64,000 nucleotides of DNA from Symbiodinium natans (taxonomy: Eukaryota; Sar; Dinophyceae; Suessiales; Symbiodiniaceae). The notes under the pieces were generated by a model. The model searched no databases. It saw only the letters and a list, made by a program, of their open reading frames with translations, and was not told where the DNA came from. How positions within the stretch are numbered: the first letter of the stretch is position 1; each line of letters starts with the position of its first letter. The stretch covers positions 373,501-437,500 of the forward strand of contig CAJNDS010000935.1 of NCBI GenBank assembly GCA_905221605.1, written 5' to 3'. Positions 44,867-55,601 of this stretch are shown here, in pieces. The translations under genes and the position numbers were made by a program.

Positions 44867-46421
44867 CCAAAAGAGGTCCTCTTAAACGTTTGGGGGTGGC
44901 GAGGCTCCATCCCTTCTTTTTGGAGGTTTAGGGTTTAGGGTTTAGGGTTGAGGGTTGAGGGTTGAGGGTAAAGGGGTTGGGGTCAGGGCTCAGTAAACCC
45001 TACAAGCCCTAGAAACAAAATCGACAAACAAAAACTATTAAACAGGACAGACAGAGCCGGTAGGCTTAAGATCTGGGATGCTAAAGATGCGAGACGCGCT
45101 CTTTCAGAAACACTCTGCAACTCCCAACTCAAGCCCCTTATTTTGCAGGCCCAGCCGAACCCTGAACCCTAAATCCTAAACCCAAAACCCGAAACCCTGA
45201 ACCCTGAACTCTGAACCCTGAACCTTAGCTAAACCAAATCAGGCACCTCCCTGCATATCAGGCCCATCGCTGCATCGCAGCCTTCGGAGCTGGGTCATGA
45301 GTGTTTGAGAAAAGAGATTGAAGCAGTTTAGGGTTTAGGGTTTAGGTGTTGGTTGGGTTGAGGGTTAATTTTGGGTAACCCTAAATCCTAAACCCTAATC
45401 TTTAAGACCAAGGTCTACTTTCGGGCTTAAGGAAGTCATGTTCGCATAGCTCTCACCCTAAACCCTGAACCCTAAACCCCAAACCCCATGCGTGCTTGAC
45501 TTCAGGACAGGGCCAGGCCAAGCTTTTGAGAATCCCATGCCTTAAGCTGTACATGGAGTTCACTGACGGGGGGGGGGGGTGAAAGTAGGGTTTAGGGTTT
45601 GGGGTCTGTTTAATTATTTTAGTGTGACCTGGATCACACTGGAGTTCATGGGGGGGGGGGGGGGGGGGAGCGAGGGGGGTTCTTGAAATTTAGGAGGTCC
45701 TGTTGTGCCAGAGGACCCTATTCTCACGCAAGAACCGCGAAGCAACAACAGGGTGTCCTTGCTTGTTTAGGTGTATCAAGGACCCCAACTTGTGGAAAAG
45801 GGAGCAGGTTCGGAATAAGTGTACTGCTGGGAAGACTAATCCTAAACCCTAAACCCTAAACCCTAAACCCTAAACCCTAAACCCTAAACCCTAAACCCTA
45901 AACAAAGCTCCCACACCCATCGCATCCGGGTAGCATCGAAGGAGTCCGAGTCGCTGTCGTTGTCAGCCTTTGGTCCACTGGGTTGGCTTTTACACCCTTT
46001 GAGCAATGTTTGCATATAGGGTTTAGGGTTTAGGGTTTAGGGTTTAGGGTTTAGGGTTTAGGGTTTAGGGCTAGGGTTTAGGGATTCAATGCTAAGGGAA
46101 AAATTATATGGGGGTTTACGAAAACAGGGGATCCCCTAAAAACAGACCTAGGATTCCCATATAATAAAGAACCCCAATAAGGTACCCCCAATTTCGAAAC
46201 CCCAATATTTGTTTTTAGGGTCAACCTAGTCCGGTGATTAGGGTCTAAGGGCTTGGGGTTTAGGGTTGTTGATGGCTTAGCGTAATTTCAAGAATTCAGC
46301 GTGTGTTTATGGTCTCGGATCTATTCCGAGTGCCCACCCGTCCCTCCCCTCCCCCTGCCCCCCCCCCGCCCCCTCCCCCCCGCTTCCCCCCCGCAACAGT
46401 CCTTCAGTCGATGCTGCAACA

Positions 46422-47858
46422 TTACTGTAGCTGTCGACTACTGGCAGCATAGCCCCAAGTCGCAAAAGACTCATCGCCCAGAATGGCAGTAAAAGCACCG
46501 ACCAATGAATGTCTGGTAGCTTGGATCTGCCGCACATCTTTCAGCTGATGTTGCACAGCGCTGCTGTCACCACCATGGACAGCCTTGCCCCAGGTTACAA
46601 CAGATCCATCGCCCAAAATGGCAGCAAAAGCGTGGCTGCCAGCTTGGATCTGCTGGACGTCCTTCAGCTGATGTTGCACGTGGCTGCTGTCACCACCCTG
46701 CTCCACATTGCCCCAGCTCACAACAGACCCATCACCTAGAATGGCAGCAAAGGCATTGCTGCTAGCTTGGATCTGTCGGACATCCTTCAGCTGATCTTGA
46801 ACTACCATGCTGCCTCTTTTGCCTACAGAGCCCCAGCACACAACAGCCCCGCCGGCCAGAATGGCGGCAAAAGCCTGGCTGCTTGCTTGGAGCTGCTGAA
46901 CGTTCTTTAACTGAGCTTGCACATCAGAGCAGTTGCCACCAAATTCATCACAGCCCCAACTCACCACAGACCCATCACCCAGAATGGCAGCAAACGCTTC
47001 TTTTGTAGCTTGGATCTGCCGCACGTCCTTAAGCTGACCTTGCACAACACTGCTGTCGCCACCAATTCGAGGATTGCCCCAGGTCACAACAGAGCCATCG
47101 CCCAGAATGGCAGCAAAAGCCTCACTGGCAGCTTGGATCTGCTGGACGTCCTTCAGTTGACCATGCACAGCACTGCTTGAGCCACCGCCGCGAGAATCGC
47201 CCCAGGCAACAACAGAGCCATCGCCAAGAATGGCAGCAAAGGCCGCTTGGGTAGCTTGGATCTGCTTAACATCCTTGAGCTGACGCTGCACGGCACTGCT
47301 GTCGCCACCATTCCTAGCATCACCCCAGGTCACAACAGATCCATTGCCCAGAATGGCGGCAAATGCAAATCTAGTAGCTTGGATCTGCTGCACGTCTTTC
47401 AGCTGGCCTTGCACAGCACTGCTGTCCCCACCACGGTGATCATTGCCCCAGGTCACGACAGACCCATCGGCCAGAATGGCAGCAAAAGCCAGGCTTGTAG
47501 CTTGAATGTGCAGGACATCCTTCAGCCGATCTTGAACGGCACTGCTCTCACCACCACTGTTGTCAGGGCCCGCGGTCACAACAGACCCATCCCCAAGAAT
47601 GGCAGCAAACGCCTCGGCGCTGTCGCGAACCTGCACGCGGCTCAGTTGCAAGGTCAGCGCGTCGCCGTCCCGCAACCTACACTCATCGAGCGTGGCAGCT
47701 CCATCAAGAACGCCTCCGGAGGAGTCCAAGAGCCTGGCTCGGCCCACTGCCAATGCCTTTTGCGCTCTGCTCCTGAATGCTTCTACAGACTCTTGTGGTC
47801 CGGCTTCCAGCGAAACCGTCCTGCCACTTAACAGGCTCACGTGAATAGTGATGGACAT
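46422..47858 (-). CDS. Ubiquitin-like/RCC1-like repeat protein (copy 1)
   Basis: The 478-residue frame starts at ATG with a ubiquitin-like fold (residues about 1-75: hydrophobic first strand ITIHVSLLSGRTVSLE, a helix, then a strand ending DALTLQL). Nine full repeats of about 40 residues follow, each of the form AFAAILGDGSVVTWG...GGDSSAVQ.QLKDVQQIQA, the RCC1/HERC-like propeller-blade pattern. A tenth repeat is damaged: after FATWGYAAS the frame reaches a stop, while the next minus frame carries VDSYSNVAASTEGLL, which resembles the lost GGDSSAVQ.QLKDV part. The 3' end is thus either frameshifted or spliced. RCC1-like propellers usually bind proteins; in HERC proteins they accompany a ubiquitin ligase domain, but no HECT domain is seen here. 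The cellular role is unknown. The paralogue at 59609-61090 has the same architecture and strand. Confidence 0.85.
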   Translation of the reverse strand: MSITIHVSLLSGRTVSLEAGPQESVEAFRSRAQKALAVGRARLLDSSGGVLDGAATLDECRLRDGDALTLQLSRVQVRDSAEAFAAILGDGSVVTAGPDNSGGESSAVQDRLKDVLHIQATSLAFAAILADGSVVTWGNDHRGGDSSAVQGQLKDVQQIQATRFAFAAILGNGSVVTWGDARNGGDSSAVQRQLKDVKQIQATQAAFAAILGDGSVVAWGDSRGGGSSSAVHGQLKDVQQIQAASEAFAAILGDGSVVTWGNPRIGGDSSVVQGQLKDVRQIQATKEAFAAILGDGSVVSWGCDEFGGNCSDVQAQLKNVQQLQASSQAFAAILAGGAVVCWGSVGKRGSMVVQDQLKDVRQIQASSNAFAAILGDGSVVSWGNVEQGGDSSHVQHQLKDVQQIQAGSHAFAAILGDGSVVTWGKAVHGGDSSAVQHQLKDVRQIQATRHSLVGAFTAILGDESFATWGYAASSRQLQ

Positions 47859-48088
47859 GATGCTGCACAGGCAACCCGCACTGCCACAAAGGGTCGCTGT
47901 TCGTTTTGAAAGTTTGCAGCCTGCCGATTGTATTTGGCACCTCTCGTCAGAAACAGGTCAGACAGCCCTTTGCCGGGAGCCCCTTTGTGTCAGCTGCCGT
48001 ACAGGTGCTTCTTTTGAAGGTTTGGGGTGGTTTAGGGTTAGGGTTTAGGGGTTTAGGCCTTAGGGTTTAGGGTTTACCCTTGGTGGCA

Positions 48089-48334
48089 TCAAGGCTTCTT
48101 GACTGCGTGATGGGGCTCAAGGCCTAGGCCTTTGTATTGGAAGCCCTTGAGCCAATTGAGGCCCGACCGTAGGCAAGGCTTAGCAGCTGGAACAGAGCTG
48201 TGTAGAGGCAGTCTGTGAGATACAGATGCCCTGAAGCGAACAGCTGTGCCTCTGCTAGCACCACACCATGACGCCCGCTTTTCGACGACAGGTTGCTGGG
48301 CTATGTACTTGATGTGTACGTAGGGTATGCGCAT
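48089..48334 (-). CDS. Open frame upstream of RCC1-like copy 1
   Basis: An 81-codon frame on the same strand about 230 bp upstream of the RCC1-like start (MRIPYVHIKYIAQQPVVEKR, then ASWCGASRGTAVRFRAS). Not recognised; it may be 5' exon or transcribed leader sequence, or chance. Confidence 0.22.
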   Translation of the reverse strand: MRIPYVHIKYIAQQPVVEKRASWCGASRGTAVRFRASVSHRLPLHSSVPAAKPCLRSGLNWLKGFQYKGLGLEPHHAVKKP

Positions 48335-49146
48335 TTATAAAAACCCACAGTCCCTAAAACCCTATACCCTAACCTTATAAACCCTTAAGCCGAAGCCTAC
48401 ATCGATGGGCTTCGGATTGCCTTGTGGCCACAGGCTACAGGGACCCATCAGCCCCCAAACCCTATAAACCCCTAAACTCTAAGCTTCAACACCTTCACCC
48501 ATGAAGCCCCTTAGCCCCCTAAACCCGAAATCCTAAACCCCCCCCCCCAAAAAAAAAAAAAAAAAACAAGAAGAAGAAGAAGAAGACTCACGAAACCCGA
48601 AAAGAAGAGCTCCGGGCCGGCAATTCGTGGAGGTCCTGCGGACAACGGGGTCTGTCGTCTGCAGGGTCTGAATTCGGGTTTAGGGTTTAGGGTTTAGGGT
48701 TTAGGGTTTAGGGTTTAGCGTTTAGGGAAACGTACAGAAGTGCAGGCAGCAAAGGCTCCTCTTGTGGATTCTGAACCGATCTCTTAGGATGCCGCCCTAG
48801 AACACCAAAGGACCTGGCGGACTACACCTACACTCCAAACCCTTAGCCTCATGAAGGGCCCGAGGTGTAGGGTGTAGGGAGCCGGCCATACGCATCTCAA
48901 ATCCCGAAACCTGACATGGGAAGGAGAAACGCAGAAGACCCAGACAACCCCCCGCAGAGTGCATTTTGCGCGACCCTAGATACCACCCAAGACCTCAAGC
49001 TCACAAACCATACACCCACAAACCCTAAAGCCTAAACCCTAAACCCTCAACCCTAAACCCTAAACCCTAAACCCTTAACCTCAAGCTCGATCTAGAATTT
49101 GGGTTGACAGGGGAACAACGATGGTCTCTTCTGTAAGGATGCACCT

Positions 49147-49427
49147 TGGGATGTTCCCCTTATGCTAACAGTCCTTAATAGGGATTATAGTAGGGTTTAG
49201 GGTTTAGGGTTTAGGGTTTAGGATAGGGTTTAGGGTTTAGGGTTTAGGGTTTAGGGTTTAGGGTTTAGGGTTTAGGGTTTAGGGTTTAGGGTTTAGGGTT
49301 TAGGGTTTAGGGTTTAGGGTTTGGGGTTCCATCTCAACGTGGTAGCGGAGCTTACTGGGACATACCCGGTGTGCTCTGTGTCAACAGAGGTGACCCAGGA
49401 CTGCTAGTATAAGGGGGGGACATCCCA
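49147..49427. mobile_element. Family E element disrupted by telomeric array
   Basis: TGGGATGTTCCCCTTATGC to GGGGGGACATCCCA with ACCT on both sides (49143-49146, 49428-49431). The inner right arm is missing and about 230 bp of other DNA, more than half of it telomeric, takes its place. Confidence 0.75.
49191..49322 (+). repeat. Long TTTAGGG array inside a family E element
   Basis: About 18 near-perfect units start immediately after the left inverted arm of a family E element (ATAGGGATTATAG), replacing its centre and most of its right arm. Confidence 0.85.
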
Positions 49428-50171
49428 ACCTGCAATCAAAACTGAATTAATGAGACTTTCTCAGAAAAGGCTCAGCTTAGAGGGGTCCGTTGGGCTCGAG
49501 GAACTCATGCAAGCACTGGCCCACGGTTTAGGGTTTAGGGTTTAGGGTTTAGGGTTTAGGGTTTAGGGTTTAGGGTTTAGGACCAAAAGGGGCTTAGGGG
49601 GTTTTGGGGTCAGGGTTTGGGTTCCTGGGTGTTAGTTGTAGGATTTTGGGGTTTAGGGTTTTTGGGATAGTTTGATGCTCATGTCCATGGATACAGAGTC
49701 GATTGTCGCGAAGGAGCTTGCCGAAAACAGAAGCTTCGAGCCCTTGCAGGCCTTATCTTTGAAGCCGAACCCTGAACCGTAAACCCTCAACCCTAACCCT
49801 ACACCCCAAACCCCAAACCCCAAACCCCAAACCCTAAACCCTAAACCCTAAACCCTAAGCCCTAAGCCCTAAGCCCTAAACCCTAAACCCTGAACCCAAG
49901 CATGATCCTCTGGACTGGCCGGCACGGCGTGCGCCAGCAGCACCTGCCGGGTTTAGGCTTCGAGGTTTAGGGTTTAGGGTTCAGGGTTTGGTTTAGGGTT
50001 TAGGCCTCCCGAACCAAAACCCAACTTTGGGCCTAGCATTGTATGGTTCATTAGGCCGAAACCGAGGAAATTTTGGGAAGGACTTGCCGTTAACTCTGGC
50101 TCGGGGTTTACGACAATAGGGGACCCCGAAGATAGACCCTATTCGGGGTACCCCTAGATTGCGAAATTGCC

Positions 50172-50290
50172 ATACAGTAACCTCCAGAAAGTTGGAACAT
50201 GGCTTAAGGATGACTAGACCTGGGATTTCCTTCAGTATACCTTTTGGGGTATGGGGATATGGATGTTCCAACGTTTCGGAGTTTACTGTA
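50172..50290. mobile_element. Inverted-repeat element with duplicated end
   Basis: Ends ACAGTAACCTCCAGAAAGTTGG and its complement (as CCAACGTTTCGGAGTTTACTGT, imperfect). A second copy of the right end occurs at 50318-50346 after a short telomeric stretch. Confidence 0.6.
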
Positions 50291-50331
50291 ACCCTAAACC
50301 CTAAACCCTATGATTAAGGATGTTCCAACCT

Positions 50332-50390
50332 TTTGGAGTTTACTGCATACAAAAACCATGTCATGGTTTTTGTATACAGTAAACTCCAAA
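50332..50390. repeat. Near-perfect palindrome, 29-nt arms
   Basis: Arms at 50332-50360 and 50362-50390 differ at one position and are separated by one base. The outer sequence is the terminal repeat of the element at 50172-50290. Confidence 0.88.
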
Positions 50391-51568
50391 TGTGAGCAAC
50401 GTTATGGATCTTGAGAGGAGTGAGCGCAACGAGCGCGAGCAGTCCACAGACACGACTTCTGCCTTGCTTTACAAGCAGGGTTTAGGGTTTAGGGTTCAGG
50501 GTTTGTGAACATGAACTCTATACAAACTGAAGGTCGCTTAATGGCCCAGGATAGGATGGAACATGCTGTTAAAGGCTCTGGAAACGGGCAGAGACTTTAT
50601 GACATCGACATCAACCTGAGGCAAGCATCTGAAAGGTTTTGGGGTTTTGTTGTAGGGCTTAGGCTTCTAGTGTGTAAGGTTTTGGGTATTGCGGGTGTCG
50701 GGTTCTGCAGCCATCCTATAATCCCTTTTATACCCAAAACCCTAAACACTCTCGGCCTTCATCTTCAAACCTTCAAGCCCTGAACCCTAGACCCTAAACC
50801 CCTAGAAGAACGAAACCCCAAACCCTAACCCCTAAACCCACTAAAGCCTAAACCCTAAACCCTAACCCCAAAACCCCTAAACCCTAAACCCTAACCCCTA
50901 AACCCCGAACCCTAACCCCTAAACCCACTAAACCCTAAACCCCAAACCCTAACCCCTAAACCCCTAAACTAAAGCCACTAAACCCTAAACCCCAGGGTGC
51001 ACCAGGGTGTCCCCGTCGCCGATTCCCGCAAAGTGGAGCGGTAGATCGGGCCTAGGAAAGAATGAGGGTTTAGGGTTTAGGGTTTGGGGTTTAGGTTTGA
51101 GGGTTTAGGGTTGAGGGAGGTTCAGGGTTCAGGGAGCTCTGAGGGGTTCAGGGGGCTGGGGGTTTAGGGTTCTAGGGTTTTGGGGGGAGGGGGTTTAGCC
51201 TTTCGTGAATCAGGCCTCTGAAATTTCAGAGAGGGGTTGAGGCGTTTGCGCAGGGGGGGAGGGGGGTTGGGGGGGGGTTTGGGGGGGTGCAGGCGCACGC
51301 GCACGGGCGGCGCGGGGGGGGGGGGTGGCTTGTACTGTACTGGGTTGGGGCCCTGAACCCAAAACCCTAAACCCTACAGTAATAGGAGGAACTAAACCCT
51401 AAACCCTAAACCCTAAACCCTAAACCCTAGACCCTAGTAGTAGGTAAAATGGAGCCACAGAGAGCCCTGGTCCTGTAAGATCCCCGCGGTATCACGCGCC
51501 CGGCGAAGCTCAAAAACGCGGGCTCCTCATGGAGTTCCCCCTAAACCCTAAACCCTAAACCCTAAACC

Positions 51569-51600
<32 letters not shown>

Positions 51601-53515
51601 ACCAAACCCTAAACCCTAAACCCTAAACCCGAAACCCGAAACCCGAAACCCGAAACCCTAAACCCTAAACCCTAAACCCTAAACCCTAGACCCTAAACCC
51701 TAAACCCTACCCCTCAAGAGTCTCGGGTCGGTACAGAATCGGGTTTCCGGCTTGCGGGCGTGGGGTTTTCGGCTGTGGGAGGGAGTTGTGCGAATATGAT
51801 GCAGGGTTTGGCTTACTAGTCACACCCACATACTTCACTGACCAATCTTCATGTGTTGTAGCGTTTATAATATGGTTTCCGAGGTTTAGGGTTTGTAGGG
51901 TTTTGCAGAAAGAAAAACTTGGATCAGGAAAAACTTGGTCCGTCCTCTGCCCTGGCTCTCAAAACCTGCATCGGAAATTGTCCATCCATCTTGCCCTGAA
52001 GCCTAGAACAGAAACTCCGGACATTGAATTCCCCCTAAACCTTAAACCCGAAGCCCTAAACCCTCAGAAGCTCTATAGCGAGCTTTGAATTCCACACCAG
52101 CACCCTTGGCTTAGGGCTTCGGGTTTAGCGACCCCTGAACGCGAACTTTCTGCCGGGGTGAGCTCCTAGAGGGGCCCTGACCCCCTCAGGGGGACCGACA
52201 GCCCAGGGATTTACCTGAACTCTTCAAACCCTAAGTAAATCCCCGCAATCCAAAACCCTTGAAGGCGCCAACTCTCAAACCCGGCTAGAACCCGAAAATC
52301 CTAAAACTCTAAACCCTTAACCCTAAGACCCTGAGACCCTAAGACCCTAAGACCCTACAACCCTAGAACCCTAGAACCCTACAACCCTAAAACCCTAAAA
52401 ACCTAAAACCCAAAAACCCAAAAACCCAAAAACCCTAAACCCTAGCCGAACCCCAAACCCCTGAAAACCCTAAACCCTAGGGTCTAACCCCTAGCCCCTA
52501 ACCCCTAACCCCCCAAACCCCTAAACCCTAAACCCTAAACCCTAAACCCCAAACCCCAAACCCGAACCAACGCCAACCAGATGCCAGACCATGCCCGTAG
52601 CTGTCCTGGCCCACCGAGTCCAACAAAGCAGCCTTCACTGAGATACGGGGTTTAGGGTTTAGGGTTTAGGGTTTGGGGTTTAGGGTTTACGGTTTAGGGT
52701 TTAGGGTCTAGGGTCTAGGGTTTAGGGTTTAGAGTTTAGGGTTTAGGGCTTTGGGCTTAGGGCTTAGACTTTAGGCAGTAGGCATTAGGCTTTAGGCTTT
52801 CGGCTTTAGGGTTTAGGGTTTAGGGTTTAGGGCAGAGGAAGAACCACACCCCCCCTCCCCCTCTGTCCAACAGCGCCAAAGAGTCAATCACAATGGTACT
52901 TAGTAGTAGATGGAATTTCAGGGTTTGCTAAGGGATATCGGAGGGGCCAGGAAAATCCTATTCCCCTCTATAAGCCCTTATAGATACCCTATAGAGCCCT
53001 GTATACCTAAGGAGCCCCCAATGTAGCCACTGGGGTCCCTCATACGGGTCCCTCCTCTGGTCCCTCGAGTTTCGCCCTAAACCCTAAACCCTAAACCCTA
53101 AACCCTAAACGCTAAACCCTAAACCCTAAACCCTAAACCCCTAAGCCCTAAACCTTGAACCCTGCGCAGTTGAATTGCTTGAGGCTCTTTTGGACCCCTA
53201 GAAGCGCCGGGCCAAAAGGATGCGCTGGGAAAGTGAGCTGTCTGCTGAGCCCCTTTAAACCATAGTTGCTAAACCCTTAAACCCTTAAACCCTAAACCCT
53301 AAACCCTAAGCCCTTTTAAACCATGGTTGCTAAACCCAAAGAAACTCCTAGTACTCAAAACCTAAACGCCCAAGGCCAACGAAGAACAATAAGGATAAGT
53401 GAGTGGAGAGCCCTAAGCCCTAGGGAGCCACTCTAACCCTAACCCCTGAAGACTGGTGCTGCCTAGGATTCGGGGCTTAAACGTTTAGGGGAGGTCTGGA
53501 TTGAGGGTTACCCGA

Positions 53516-53609
53516 AGGATCCATGTACCTATGTAGTACATACTTGGGCCTTAAAGCTACTATATAGTGACCCCTTTCAGGCCCAAGTACATACTATACA
53601 GGTAGATGG
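53516..53609. mobile_element. Long-armed inverted-repeat element
   Basis: AAGGATCCATGTACCTATGT...TACTTGGGCCT and AGGCCCAAGTACATACTATA...GGATCCTT: arms of about 36-38 nt around a 20-nt centre. Confidence 0.75.
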
Positions 53610-54130
53610 ATCCTTAGGGTTCAGGGTTTAGGGTTTAGGGTAAGTTGGGGCCTTTGCAGGGTTTGGGAAGCTTAGGGATCGGGTTATGGACCCAGCCCCC
53701 GGAACGACTGGAAGCCTCCAAATTATTCTCCGTTTAGGGTTTAGGGTGTAGGGTGTAGGGTTTGGGGTTTAGGGTTTGCTAGCTGTATCAGCATCACGTC
53801 TCATGGGAATGCATCAAGGTCGGCCTAGCTTTGATTCTTTGTTCTTGTCTGGGCTTCACGAGCGCGCTGGTATGAGGGGGACTCCACGCATACATGATAC
53901 TATCTTGGCAAAGGTGATCCTCCACCCTCCCCCCCCCCACTAACCCATCTTGCAGCCCTGGCGTGCTGTCCCAACCACCCCAATCCCAAGGAATCCGCCG
54001 TCGCTTTGTCCGTCCAAATCCAGCCAGAGCCTCCGCCGTCTGATAAACAAGCAATCCGTGCAGCAGTCGGACTCCTGGATCTCTTGCTGGCTTTAACTCC
54101 ATTCACCCTCCGTAGTCGAGGACTGATCGC

Positions 54131-54333
54131 CTTGGTAGCCCAGTAACCATGGTGTGATACAGGGTGCCCTGTTTGGGGTTGGTTTCTTCAAGAAGGGAAC
54201 CCAGAAACAACAAAAAGGTGGTGAAGGGTACCACCGGGCTAAACCCTAGTCCTAAACCCTAAACCCTAAACCCTAAACCCGAAATCCTAAACCCTAAACC
54301 CGAAACCCTAAACACTACCACTGGGCTACCAAG
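54131..54333. mobile_element. Family A element carrying a telomeric insertion
   Basis: TCGC flanks both ends (54127-54130, 54334-54337). A telomeric stretch at 54242-54315 lies inside, between two copies of TACCACYGGGCTA (54229-54241 and 54316-54328). Confidence 0.82.
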
Positions 54334-54495
54334 TCGCTCTCTTGTAGTCGGGCACGATCTGCAGATCTCCGGCGTCTCCCAACCTTCGTTGCTGAGTTCA
54401 TAAGCCTCCTAAATCCTAAACCCTAAACCCTAAACCCTAAACCCTAAACCCTAAACCCTAAACCTTAAACGCCAGACAGTGTACTCATTCAGGTC

Positions 54496-54573
54496 CTAAG
54501 CAACCAGAAACACGAGAAGGGCCACCGCCCAACCGGCGGCTGCGAGGAGCTGCCATGCGAGGCAGCTCGTGTC
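54496..54573 (-). CDS. Possible transmembrane exon
   Basis: After CCAAG (acceptor-like) the minus frame reads DTSCLAWQLLAAAGWAVALL, then VFLVA and TAG: a single strongly hydrophobic helix. A plus frame is open as well. It stands next to the (TTTTAGGG)n array. If real, it is a C-terminal membrane anchor. Confidence 0.3.
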   Translation of the reverse strand, partial: DTSCLAWQLLAAAGWAVALLVFLVA

Positions 54574-54587
54574 CTTGGTTAGGATTA

Positions 54588-54808
54588 GGGTTTTAGGGTT
54601 TTAGGTTTTAGGGTTTTAGGGTTTTAGGGTTTTAGGGTTTTAGGGTTTTAGGGTTTAGGGTTTTAGGGTTTTAGGGTTTTAGGGTTTTAGGGTTTTAGGG
54701 TTTTAGGGTTTTAGGGTTTTAGGGTTTTAGGGTTTTAGGGTTTTAGGGTGTTGGGGTTTTAGGGTTTTAGGGTTTTGGGTTTTTTTAGGGTTTTGGGGTT
54801 TTGGGGTT
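54588..54808 (+). repeat. (TTTTAGGG)n variant array
   Basis: About 25 units with an octamer period (TTTTAGGG) instead of the heptamer, with few exceptions. It ends at a family A element starting at 54815. Confidence 0.9.
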
Positions 54809-54814
54809 TCGAGA

Positions 54815-54912
54815 CTTGGTAGCCCAGTAACCATACTTACAAGATGGTACCCTCTTGGGGTGGGGGGGGGGGGGGGTCGGGTTACCTTATAAAGGGAACC
54901 TACGACCCCCTC
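54815..54912. mobile_element. Family A element, right end replaced by telomeric repeat
   Basis: Left end CTTGGTAGCCCAGTAACCAT and the core are present; after CCCCAAAAAAT the right arm is missing and CCCTAAA repeats follow. Confidence 0.7.
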
Positions 54913-55172
54913 CCCAAAAAATCCCTAAACCCTAAAACCCTCAACCTGAACCCTAAACCTAAACCGAAATCCTAAACCCAAAAACCCATGAACCTAAACC
55001 CTAAACCCTAAAAACCCTAAACCCTAAACCCTAAAACCCAACCCTAAACAAAACCCCAAACCCTAAACCCTAAACCTAAACAATAAAAACACTAAACCCT
55101 AAACGTAAAGTATCCGTCGGTCTGGGGCCCAGAGGCCTGACGGAAGCGGTCACAGGCGCCTGGGAGGAATTC

Positions 55173-55329
55173 CTTGGTAGCCCAGTAAGCATATGATGAT
55201 AAGGGCACCCTTTGTTGGGTTTAGGGTTAGGGTTTAGGGTTTTAGGGTTTAGGGTTTAGGGTTAGGGTTAGGGTTTAGGGTTAGGATTTAGGGTTTTCGA
55301 AACCCAACAAAGGAACAAGGGGTACCAAG
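55173..55329. mobile_element. Family A element with telomeric core and ATTC duplication
   Basis: ATTC at 55169-55172 and 55330-55333. The centre is TTTAGGG/TTAGGG repeat, flanked by the inverted pair CCTTTGTTGGGTTT and AAACCCAACAAAGG. Confidence 0.75.
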
Positions 55330-55389
55330 ATTCAGAAGGCCAAGACGAACAGTGCGCCAGCTGAACTGGCGGCCTAGGCCCTTGTAGGG

Positions 55390-55510
55390 TTTAGGGTTTA
55401 GGGTTTGGGGTTTGGGGGGTTTGGGTTTGGGGTTTGGGGTTGGGGTTGGGGTTTGGGGTTTGGGGTTTGGGGTTGGGGTTTGGGGTTTGGGGTTTGGGGG
55501 TTTGGGGTTT
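55390..55510 (+). repeat. (GGGGTTT)n variant array
   Basis: GGGGTTT/GGGGTT units, a T-for-A variant, downstream of the deacylase 3' exon. Confidence 0.8.
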
Positions 55511-55601
55511 GGAAAGAACTACCTGAACATGATTCTCTTAAACCCAAGAAGGAAACATATAAAAAATGTCCCAAGGGCCACCTAGTGGCGTTCGAAGCGC
55601 A

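Larger units (their letters stand above)
38740..46300. other. Long gene-poor stretch
   Basis: Telomeric arrays, poly-G/C, elements and islands. Weak minus-strand coding-like islands are at 41380-41440 (VTSSGSLDPPPDRTPQSRPD) and 45905-45990 (LTTTATRTPSMLPGCDG). Confidence 0.45.
48340..54100. other. Gene-poor repeat region
   Basis: Dense telomeric and variant arrays (50800-50990, 51540-51710, 52300-52560, 52645-52830), elements and a small minus island at 51003-51058 (GPIYRSTLRESATGTPWC). The 53794-54106 minus frames are unsupported. Confidence 0.45.
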
